NCBI GenBank assembly: GCA_045579305.1
Contig: JAZNLY010000017.1
Location: 1-28,541, forward strand
Reading direction: 5' to 3'
DNA: 28,541 nucleotides
DNA from: Fimenecus sp045579305
GTDB lineage: Bacteria; Bacillota; Clostridia; Oscillospirales; Acutalibacteraceae
Shown here one piece after another: positions 22,307 to 28,541 of the stretch (its first letter is position 1; each line of letters opens with the position of its first letter). Position numbers and translations under genes: made by a program. Under the pieces are notes generated by a model. The model saw nothing but the letters and a program-made list of their open reading frames with translations. It was not told where the DNA came from and did not search any database.

Positions 22307-22973
22307 GTCAATAGAATTTATTAATGAGTCGATTTTTAACTATTTAGGCGAAGACGATTATGCTTTGTTTATTGCATTGACCGGAGTATGTGACGGAATA
22401 AGACTCAATGATGGCGTTGTCTGGGTTCAATATAATGATGAAAATAGTATTACAGCCGTTGTTGCTACCAGTAAAAATGGGAAAAGTCTTGTCTTTGCAG
22501 ATGAAACAAGTGATAAAGAAGAACTGGATTTTATTGTTGATAAAAACAACGAAACTGAAATAGATGAAAAATATCTATTAAGAAAATCTGTGAAATGCCA
22601 TAATCCTGAAAAGGGTATAGATAGAGCAGATTATATGAAAATCAAATACCTTAACAGCGATGATAAGGACAAACATAATGATATCGTAGCCTTTAAATCT
22701 TTACTTAACAGTATGGGGAAGTGCGAAGGTGCAATAATCGTCTGTGATAATGAGACTATAAGTGGCGGATTTATCATGTTTAGTCAAAAAATATCTTTAA
22801 TTACCGATATTTATACTAACGAAGATTATCGTAATCAAGGCTACGGAAAACAAATAGTTAAAAAATTACTAAGAATGTCAATTAATGAAAATGTGTATCT
22901 TATATCTAAGGAACACAATCTTGACTTTTATAAAAAATGTGGTTTTGAAATCATAAAGAAAATATATGTTTAA
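22299..22973 (+). CDS. GNAT-family acetyltransferase with an extra N-terminal region
   Basis: The 224-residue protein has a GNAT domain only in its last 80 or so residues: GGFIMFSQKISLITDIYT strands (about 156-173), the acetyl-CoA loop R178-N-Q-G-Y-G-K184, and the C-terminal NLDFYKKCGFE (207-217) typical of motif B. About 120 residues before it are acidic and not recognised; they may be a degenerate first GNAT-like half. The ATG overlaps the end of the M42 gene, with GAGGAG ahead. The substrate is unknown. More AT-rich coding and less conserved-looking than its neighbours. Confidence 0.78.
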   Translation: MVKSIEFINESIFNYLGEDDYALFIALTGVCDGIRLNDGVVWVQYNDENSITAVVATSKNGKSLVFADETSDKEELDFIVDKNNETEIDEKYLLRKSVKCHNPEKGIDRADYMKIKYLNSDDKDKHNDIVAFKSLLNSMGKCEGAIIVCDNETISGGFIMFSQKISLITDIYTNEDYRNQGYGKQIVKKLLRMSINENVYLISKEHNLDFYKKCGFEIIKKIYV

Positions 22974-22990
22974 AAAAAGGATAATGTAAA

Positions 22991-24262
22991 ATGTTTTTTG
23001 AAATTAGTGACAGAGTAAAAGAACTTTCGTCAGTTGCACTCAAAAAAGCGGAAACAGTTTTTGACAGGATTGATGAATTAACTGAATATAACCAACAAAA
23101 AGTGCTTTATGCATTTATCAGAAATCGAGTTGATGAAACTGATTTCAACACTTCAACTGGTTATGGTTATGGTGATAAGGGCAGAGAAAAGCTTGATGTA
23201 CTTACAGCAGATATTTTTGGTGCAGAAAGTGCAATTATCCGTTCAGGTGCCTTGGCAAGCGGTACACATACTCTTGCAGTTTGTCTTTATGGTATTCTTC
23301 GTCCTAATGACACTATGCTTTGCGTTACCGGCACACCTTATGATACTCTACATTCAACAATTGGTCTTGGTGGGAAGAATATGGGTGACGGCACTCTTGC
23401 AGATTTCGGTGTCCACTATGCTCAGGTTGATTTAACTGAAAATGATGAACTTGACTATGAAGCGATAGAAGAATGTGCAACAGATAAAGAAGTGAGAATG
23501 GTTTACATTCAGCGTTCACGAGGATATTCACTCCGCCATACAATTTCTATTGATGAAATTAAAAAAGTTTGCGAAATTGTACATAGAGTTAACAAACGAG
23601 CAATTGTAATGGTTGATAACTGCTATGGTGAATTTACTGAAAAGCTTGAGCCAACTGAAGTTGGTGCTGATTTGATGGCTGGCTCACTTATTAAGAATGC
23701 AGGTGGCGGTATTGCTGCCTGTGGTGGATATATCGCAGGTCGCAAAGATTTGGTTGAGCTTTGTGGATATCGACTTACAACTCCGGGTCTTGGAATTGAA
23801 GTTGGTGCAACCCTCGGACAAAACAGAAGTCTCTTTATGGGACTTTTCAATGCACCCCATGTGGTTGGTGAAGCGCTTAAAACTGCAGTTTTTGCAGCGT
23901 CAGTTTATACTGAGTTAGGTTTTAAGGTTACTCCGACTGTGGAAGAGGAAAGACACGATATTATTCAGGCAATTTGTCTTGAAAAGCCTGAAAACCTTAT
24001 TGCCTTCTGTCAGGGACTCCAAAAAGGTGCTCCGGTTGACTCTTATGTAACACCTGAGCCTTGGGACATGCCGGGCTATGATAGTCAGGTTATTATGTCT
24101 GCCGGTGCTTTTACCTCGGGCTCTTCAATTGAACTTTCTGCCGACGCTCCTCTTCGTGAGCCTTTTGCGGTGTGGATGCAAGGTGGACTCAATTTTCACA
24201 GCGGTAAGATTGGCGTAATGCTTGCAACAGAAGAAATGCTGAAAAGGGGACTTATAAAATGA
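22991..24262 (+). CDS. YnbB-type PLP enzyme (methionine gamma-lyase / aluminium-resistance family)
   Basis: A pyridoxal-phosphate fold-type I enzyme of 423 residues from the family annotated methionine gamma-lyase-like or aluminium resistance protein. Supporting segments: GYGYGDKGREKLD (57-69), SGALASGTHTLA (85-96), the cofactor Asp D209 in MVDNCYGEF, the probable Schiff-base Lys K235 in GSLIKNAGGGIA, and PPEPWDMPGYDSQVIM-like text near the end (EPWDMPGYDSQV). The true substrate of the family is unsettled. AAGGA stands nine bases before the ATG. Its stop overlaps the start of the next gene (ATGA), so both are translationally coupled. Confidence 0.9.
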   Translation: MFFEISDRVKELSSVALKKAETVFDRIDELTEYNQQKVLYAFIRNRVDETDFNTSTGYGYGDKGREKLDVLTADIFGAESAIIRSGALASGTHTLAVCLYGILRPNDTMLCVTGTPYDTLHSTIGLGGKNMGDGTLADFGVHYAQVDLTENDELDYEAIEECATDKEVRMVYIQRSRGYSLRHTISIDEIKKVCEIVHRVNKRAIVMVDNCYGEFTEKLEPTEVGADLMAGSLIKNAGGGIAACGGYIAGRKDLVELCGYRLTTPGLGIEVGATLGQNRSLFMGLFNAPHVVGEALKTAVFAASVYTELGFKVTPTVEEERHDIIQAICLEKPENLIAFCQGLQKGAPVDSYVTPEPWDMPGYDSQVIMSAGAFTSGSSIELSADAPLREPFAVWMQGGLNFHSGKIGVMLATEEMLKRGLIK

Positions 24263-25782
24263 AACTTATGCATTTGAAAAGTGGTACAGATGTCCGTGGT
24301 GTTGCTGTGTCAACAGAAAAATATCCTGAAATTCAATTGAGTGATGATGTTGTTAAGTTTATTTCAACTGCATTTATAAAGTTTTTGAGTGAAAAAACAG
24401 GTAAGTCATATTGTGATTTAACTGTATCCGTGGGACACGACTCAAGAATTTCTGCTGACAGAATCAGAAATGCGGTTATTTCAGTTGTAAGTGGAATGGG
24501 GGTAAATGTGCTTAATTGCTCATATTGCTCAACTCCTGCTATGTTTATGACAACAGTTACAAGAAATTGCGATGGTGCAATTCAGATTACAGCAAGTCAC
24601 CATCCTTTTGACCGTAACGGATTAAAATTCTTTACTCGTGATGGTGGTTTGTCAGGTGAGGAGCTAAAGGAAATTTTAGCGTTTGCCGAAAGTGAACCTT
24701 GTATAAACGCGGAAGTAGTTGGGAAAGTTACAGAAATCGATTATATTTCCGAATATGCCCAGATTCTTCGTAATATGATTAAGCAAGAAGTAAACGCAGA
24801 GGATTATGAAAAGCCACTTGGTGGATTTAAAATTGCTGTTGACGCAGGTAATGGCGTTGGCGGATTTTATGCTACAAAGGTTTTAGCACCTCTTGGTGCA
24901 GATGTCAGTGCAAGTCAGTTTTTAGAGTCTGACGGAATGTTCCCGAATCATATTCCAAATCCTGAAAATAAGGTGGCGATGGAATTTATCCGTAAGGCAA
25001 CTGTGGAAAACAATTGCGATTTAGGTGTTATTTTTGATACGGACGTTGACCGTGCATCGTGTGTTGATGAAAAAGGTGAAGAAATTAACCGAAATGCTAT
25101 TGTCGCACTGGCTTCCGTAATTGCACTTGAAAACAATCCTGGTGGAAGTATTGTTACAGACTCAGTTACAAGTGACGGACTCCGTGAATTTATTGAAGGA
25201 ACTCTTGGCGGAAAGCATATTCGTTTTAAACGTGGATACAAAAATGTAATTGACGAGGCTGTTCGTCGTACAAGTCTTGGTGAGAATTCACCCCTTGCTA
25301 TTGAAACATCCGGTCATGCAGCATTCAAGGAAAACTATTATCTTGATGATGGCGCATATCTTGTGACAAAGATTATTATTAAAGCAGCCGTTCTTCGAAA
25401 AGAAAACAAAAAAATCGGTGATTGTATTGCTGACCTTAAAAAACCTTTGGAGGAAAAAGAGCTTCGTTTTAATATAACAGAAGAAAATTTCCGTGCAATT
25501 GGTGAAAAGCTTATTGAAGATATAAAAAATAAGGCAGAACAAAGTGATGAAATGATTTTAGCACCAGATAATTACGAAGGTGTAAGAGTTTCTTTTAAAG
25601 ATGAAAAAAGAAATGGATGGTTTCTTCTTCGTCTGTCAGTTCACGACCCTGTAATGCCTTTCAATACAGAGAGTGATTCTCAAAATGGTTGTGTGGAAAT
25701 TTGCAAAATATTTTATAAAATGGTTGAAAATGTAAAGGGAGTTGACTTTACAACACTTAAAGATTTTATAAAAATGCAATAA
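24259..25782 (+). CDS. phosphoglucomutase/phosphomannomutase family enzyme
   Basis: It interconverts hexose 1- and 6-phosphates. The 507 residues carry all four signature sites of the alpha-D-phosphohexomutase family: GTDVRG near the N-terminus (9-14), the phosphoserine loop TASHHPFDRNG with Ser113, metal loop DTDVDR (260-265), a sugar loop ETSGHAAFKE in place of the common E-x-S-G-H, and a C-terminal phosphate site NYEGVRVSF. The start overlaps the preceding stop by four bases. Whether it prefers glucose, mannose or glucosamine phosphate cannot be told; it could consume galactose-derived hexose phosphates, but this is inference. Confidence 0.92.
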   Translation: MKLMHLKSGTDVRGVAVSTEKYPEIQLSDDVVKFISTAFIKFLSEKTGKSYCDLTVSVGHDSRISADRIRNAVISVVSGMGVNVLNCSYCSTPAMFMTTVTRNCDGAIQITASHHPFDRNGLKFFTRDGGLSGEELKEILAFAESEPCINAEVVGKVTEIDYISEYAQILRNMIKQEVNAEDYEKPLGGFKIAVDAGNGVGGFYATKVLAPLGADVSASQFLESDGMFPNHIPNPENKVAMEFIRKATVENNCDLGVIFDTDVDRASCVDEKGEEINRNAIVALASVIALENNPGGSIVTDSVTSDGLREFIEGTLGGKHIRFKRGYKNVIDEAVRRTSLGENSPLAIETSGHAAFKENYYLDDGAYLVTKIIIKAAVLRKENKKIGDCIADLKKPLEEKELRFNITEENFRAIGEKLIEDIKNKAEQSDEMILAPDNYEGVRVSFKDEKRNGWFLLRLSVHDPVMPFNTESDSQNGCVEICKIFYKMVENVKGVDFTTLKDFIKMQ

Positions 25783-25787
25783 AAGTG

Positions 25788-25816
25788 TTGACAAACAGGT
25801 CAAAAAAAACTACTAT
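25788..25816 (+). promoter_or_regulatory. strong promoter of the acyl carrier protein gene
   Basis: A consensus TTGACA (25788-25793), a 17-base spacer and TACTAT (25811-25816) stand 36 bases before the ATG at 25853. The -35 element begins six bases after the phosphohexomutase stop. Confidence 0.75.
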
Positions 25817-25852
25817 TATATGGAATAGAAGATTTTGAATGGAGGTGTTAGT

Positions 25853-26095
25853 ATGGTATTCGAAAAGGTTCGTGCAATTATCTGTGACCAGCTTGAGGTT
25901 GATGAGGATATTGTTACTTTAGATGCTGTTCTTCTTGAGGACCTTGGTGCAGATAGTATTGACCTTGCTGACCTTGTTATGACTCTTGAGGATGAATTTG
26001 ATATGGAAATCTCTGACGAAGAGCTTGAAAATATTAGAACAGTTGCTGATATTGTTAAGTTTATCGAAGAAAACTAATTAACAATTTCACTTTGA
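25853..26095 (+). CDS. acpP: acyl carrier protein
   Basis: Note on extent: the coding region with its stop codon ends at 26077; the remaining bases are untranslated. The 74-residue acidic four-helix protein carries a 4'-phosphopantetheine on Ser35 in GADSIDLADLV, where classical AcpP has DSLD. The start with GGAGGTG four bases ahead is preferred over an upstream TTG at 25835. Length and charge fit fatty-acid ACP, but no fab gene is adjacent, so a dedicated ACP for another pathway is possible. It has its own strong promoter and is followed by a hairpin. Confidence 0.88.
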
Positions 26096-26104
26096 ATTAT
26101 ATTA

Positions 26105-26138
26105 ACAGGGACAGAAAATCTTTTGTCCCTGTATCTTT
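26105..26138 (+). terminator. hairpin after the acyl carrier protein gene
   Basis: 26105-26113 (acagggaca) pairs perfectly with 26124-26132 (tgtccctgt). With one bulged G the stem can extend through aaa/ttt to a 3-base loop. The following atctttta is a short U-run. It likely ends or attenuates the ACP transcript 20 bases before proS, for which no separate strong promoter was seen, so partial read-through is likely. Confidence 0.7.
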
Positions 26139-26158
26139 TATGATAAGGAAGAAGAAAA

Positions 26159-27595
26159 ATGGCTGAACAAAAAAAGATGGTTGAGGAAATTACCTCAATG
26201 GACGTGGATTTTGCCAAGTGGTATACCGACGTTGTAAAAAAAGCAGAATTAGTTGAATACACAAGTGTAAAGGGTTGTATGGTTATACGACCTTATGGTT
26301 ATGCGATTTGGGAAAATATTCAAAAAACTCTTGATGGTATGTTCAAGGATACAGGGCACGAAAATGTTTGTATGCCTATGTTTATTCCGGAGAGTCTTTT
26401 AAATAAAGAAAAGGACCATGTTGAAGGGTTTGCACCTGAAGTTGCGTGGGTAACTCATGGTGGTAGTGAAAAACTTGAAGAACGTCTTTGTGTTCGACCT
26501 ACATCTGAGACCTTGTTCTGTGAACATTATGCAAACATAATCCAGTCTTATCGTGACCTTCCAAAGCTTTACAATCAGTGGGTTTCTGTTGTTCGTTGGG
26601 AAAAAACTACAAGACCTTTCCTTCGTACACGTGAATTCTTATGGCAGGAAGGACATACAGTTCATGCAACTGCTGAGGAAGCACAGGAAGAAACAATCAA
26701 AATGCTCAATGTATATGCTGATTTCTGTGAAAACTGTCTTGCAATGCCTGTTATAAAGGGTGTTAAGACTGCTAAAGAACGTTTTGCAGGTGCAGAAGAT
26801 ACATACACTATTGAAGCTCTTATGCATGACGGTAAAGCGTTACAATCTGCAACAAGCCACTATTTTGGCGATGGTTTTGCTAAGGCTTTCGGAATTCAGT
26901 TCCAGGATAAGGATAATAAATTAAAGCATCCATTCCAGACATCATGGGGATGTACAACTCGTCTTATTGGTGCTCTTATTATGACTCATGGTGATGATAA
27001 CGGTCTTGTTCTTCCACCAAAAGTAGCTCCTGCGCAGATAGTTGTTATTCCGGTTGCTTCTCATAAGCCGGGTGTTAAGGAAAAGGCAACAGAGGTTTAC
27101 GAAAACCTCAAGAAGATTTGTCGTGCAAAGATTGATTTAAGTGACAATTCGCCTGGTTGGAAATATGCTGAATATGAAATGAAGGGTGTTCCACTTCGTC
27201 TTGAATTGGGACCTCGTGATATCGAAAACAATCAGTGCGTTGTTGTTCGTCGTGATACAAGAGAAAAATATTTTGTATCTCTTGATGAGCTTCAGGCAAA
27301 GATTCCTGAGCTTTTACAGATGGTTCATGACGGACTTTACAATGCAGCGCTTGAACGTCGCAGTAATATGACTTATGTTGCCCACGATATGGAAGAAATA
27401 ATGGAAATTGCAGAGAACAAGCCTGGATTTATCAAGGCTATGTGGTGTGGTGACCGCGAATGTGAAGAGGCTCTTAAGGAGCAAGCAGGTGTTACATCAC
27501 GTTGTATTCCATTTGTTCAGGAAAAAATCGGTGATACCTGTGTTTGCTGTGGTAAACCGGCCGACAAAATGCTCTATTGGGGCAAAGCATATTAA
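26159..27595 (+). CDS. proS: prolyl-tRNA synthetase, archaeal/eukaryote-like short type
   Basis: A class II synthetase that charges tRNA-Pro. The 478 residues lack the editing insertion of the long bacterial ProRS. Visible are RPTSETLF (113-120), motif 2 RWEKTTRPFLRTREFLWQEGH (from 147), and motif 3 GALIMTHGDDNGL (271-283). A C-terminal extension has cysteines at 430, 435, 461, 463 and 464 (zinc-binding in the family) and ends in KAY, the buried C-terminal tyrosine of this type. AAGGAAG stands ahead of the ATG. It may be read through from acpP. A stand-alone ProX-type editing protein would be expected elsewhere; this is inference. Confidence 0.96.
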   Translation: MAEQKKMVEEITSMDVDFAKWYTDVVKKAELVEYTSVKGCMVIRPYGYAIWENIQKTLDGMFKDTGHENVCMPMFIPESLLNKEKDHVEGFAPEVAWVTHGGSEKLEERLCVRPTSETLFCEHYANIIQSYRDLPKLYNQWVSVVRWEKTTRPFLRTREFLWQEGHTVHATAEEAQEETIKMLNVYADFCENCLAMPVIKGVKTAKERFAGAEDTYTIEALMHDGKALQSATSHYFGDGFAKAFGIQFQDKDNKLKHPFQTSWGCTTRLIGALIMTHGDDNGLVLPPKVAPAQIVVIPVASHKPGVKEKATEVYENLKKICRAKIDLSDNSPGWKYAEYEMKGVPLRLELGPRDIENNQCVVVRRDTREKYFVSLDELQAKIPELLQMVHDGLYNAALERRSNMTYVAHDMEEIMEIAENKPGFIKAMWCGDRECEEALKEQAGVTSRCIPFVQEKIGDTCVCCGKPADKMLYWGKAY

Positions 27596-27604
27596 GAAGA
27601 ATTG

Positions 27605-27640
27605 GCATCTGGCAATTTTTTTGTCAGATGCTATTTATTT
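27605..27640 (+). terminator. probable terminator after proS
   Basis: 27605-27614 (gcatctggca) pairs with 27622-27631 (tgtcagatgc) through ten positions including one G-U pair, with a T-rich 7-base loop. The tail tatttatttt is a broken U-run, so termination may be partial. Confidence 0.6.
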
Positions 27641-27658
27641 TCGGAGTGGGGTTTAAAT

Positions 27659-28048
27659 ATGAAAAAGTATATAATTTTAATCGTTGGGGCTTTGCTTACA
27701 ATTGCAACTTTTATCAGTCCTTTTGTGTTTTCGTTGTTTGAACCACTTGATATGGGAATAGTTTTTATTATTGCTTTTACACTAATTGGAGTTGCATTGG
27801 TATTAGGTAGTTTTTCAAGAAACCTTGTTAAGTTTTTATATCCGTTTGAAGCAGTGACTCTTTTTCTTTTATCGGGAGTGACTATTTACAAAGATGTTTT
27901 TGATTTAAGAATGGCACAGGATTACGGTATAATCATTCTGCTAATTACTTTTACGGGTGTTCTATCAGGTACGATAATAAGACAGACCGTGGTTGCAATA
28001 ATAAGGGCAATTAACAAGAAAAAGTCGAGTAATATTTCTGAGGGGTAG
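27659..28048 (+). CDS. small polytopic membrane protein of unknown function
   Basis: Not recognised. The 129-residue protein begins at ATG 27659 with GGAGTGGGG eight bases ahead; the open frame extends upstream through the proS terminator but without a ribosome site. Four hydrophobic helices are expected near residues 4-26, 32-52, 58-77 and 88-115, followed by a basic tail (INKKKSSN). There are no catalytic motifs and no resemblance to the other membrane proteins in the window. No promoter was identified; it lies 63 bp after proS and ends in its own terminator. Confidence 0.72.
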   Translation: MKKYIILIVGALLTIATFISPFVFSLFEPLDMGIVFIIAFTLIGVALVLGSFSRNLVKFLYPFEAVTLFLLSGVTIYKDVFDLRMAQDYGIIILLITFTGVLSGTIIRQTVVAIIRAINKKKSSNISEG

Positions 28049-28067
28049 TTGTTTACTACCCTTTTTT
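28043..28067 (+). terminator. terminator after the small membrane protein
   Basis: 28043-28049 (gggtagt) pairs with 28055-28061 (actaccc) around a 5-base loop, followed by six Ts (28062-28067). The stop codon of the preceding gene lies in the left arm. Confidence 0.8.
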
Positions 28068-28081
28068 ATCTTAATAATAAG

Positions 28082-28110
28082 TTGAATTGAAAGAAAATAT
28101 GTGTTAAAAT
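28082..28110 (+). promoter_or_regulatory. promoter of the cyclase-family gene
   Basis: TTGAAT (28082-28087), a 17-base spacer and TAAAAT (28105-28110) stand 31 bases before the ATG at 28142. Confidence 0.6.
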
Positions 28111-28141
28111 TATGGAGTAGAATAAATTGGGGGGAGTGGCC

Positions 28142-28541
28142 ATGAAAATAATTGATATTTCAAAAGATGTAATGACAAGCACCGTTTATCCCGGTGACCC
28201 GATTCCGGAGCTTGAACAAGTGAAAACAATTGATGGAGACTGTCAATATAATTTAAGCAAAATTGATATGTGTCTTCACAATGGAACTCACATGGATGCA
28301 CCGCTACATTTTTTGCCTGATGGCAGTGATATAACAGAAATTTCTCCCGAAGTATTTTTTGGTCCTTGTGTGGTTGTTGAAACGGATATCGAAATAATTA
28401 CAGGTGCTTTTGTCGAGGAATACTTTCCTCGAAATGCGACGAGAATACTTGTAAAAAGTAATGGTGTTTCAATGTTTCACGAAACGGCTGCATCTGCGCT
28501 TTCTGATTTGGGATATATTCTCGTTGGTACTGATGGAATGA
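28142..28541 (+). CDS. cyclase-family metal-dependent hydrolase (partial, cut by window end)
   Basis: The first 133 codons of a protein of the cyclase/kynurenine-formamidase family, usually a little over 200 residues. The metal-binding signature H-x-G-T-H-x-D-x-P-x-H is intact at residues 46-56 (HNGTHMDAPLH). The N-terminal DIS and VYPGDP segments also fit. The start has GGGGGGAG about six bases ahead and a promoter just upstream, and the gene follows a terminator, so it begins a new unit. Members hydrolyse N-formylkynurenine or other amides; the substrate here cannot be assigned, and the C-terminal part is outside the window. Confidence 0.88.
   Translation, partial: MKIIDISKDVMTSTVYPGDPIPELEQVKTIDGDCQYNLSKIDMCLHNGTHMDAPLHFLPDGSDITEISPEVFFGPCVVVETDIEIITGAFVEEYFPRNATRILVKSNGVSMFHETAASALSDLGYILVGTDGM

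Noticed and set aside
26078..26158. T-box or other leader before proS
   Set aside because: Only 81 bases separate acpP and proS, too short for a T-box; the single hairpin is adequately explained as a terminator.

Overview
The window is AT-rich chromosomal DNA from a Gram-positive anaerobe of the class Clostridia. The evidence is strong AGGAGG-type ribosome binding sites, TTGACA/TATAAT promoters with 17-bp spacers, short intergenic gaps, and typical gene families: a short ProB, an archaeal-type ProRS, M42 peptidases, a YnbB-type PLP enzyme and a clostridial GluRS. A long imperfect palindrome behind galK resembles dispersed elements of Ruminococcaceae-like genomes. I cannot name a species.

Layout. 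(1) 1-27: the first codons of a leftward gene. (2) 182-2901: proB-proA (first two steps of proline synthesis), followed by a coupled single-pass membrane protein of unknown role. (3) 2902-3164: a gap with base-paired structure and no clear gene, then prfB (release factor 2) without the usual +1 frameshift site. (4) 4349-9311, minus strand: an operon transcribed GDPD phosphodiesterase - gltX - glnS - polytopic membrane protein. A shared terminator separates it from prfB, and a divergent promoter pair from region 5. (5) 9544-13888: a membrane-anchored LysM/G5/M23 cell-wall peptidase, an HPr-kinase-like P-loop protein, a PqqD-like protein and an ABC exporter, tightly packed in one direction. The last three look like part of a peptide-modification and export cassette, but no precursor peptide, protease or cyclase is visible. 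(6) 13997-15544: a fused Wzz/BY-kinase with a (Gly-Tyr)12 tail, under its own promoter and followed by a terminator. (7) 15609-16991: a MATE transporter. (8) 17030-17989, minus strand: a D-2-hydroxyacid dehydrogenase. (9) 18132-20130: a VTT/TVP38 membrane protein overlapping galactokinase, followed by the palindromic repeat. (10) 20293-25782: five closely spaced genes (two M42 aminopeptidases, a GNAT protein, a YnbB-type PLP lyase, a phosphohexomutase). (11) 25853-28048: an acyl carrier protein with a strong promoter, proS and a small membrane protein. (12) 28142-end: a truncated cyclase-family hydrolase.

Most of the window is housekeeping: proline synthesis, aminoacyl-tRNA supply for Glu, Gln and Pro, translation termination, and peptide and sugar-phosphate metabolism. 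The accessory signal is concentrated at 9.5-15.5 kb, where envelope, peptide-maturation and polysaccharide-regulation proteins adjoin. The HprK-like/PqqD/ABC trio, the Gly-Tyr repeat, the palindrome after galK and the structured gap before prfB deserve the most attention. No tRNA, rRNA, CRISPR array, insertion sequence or phage gene was recognised.
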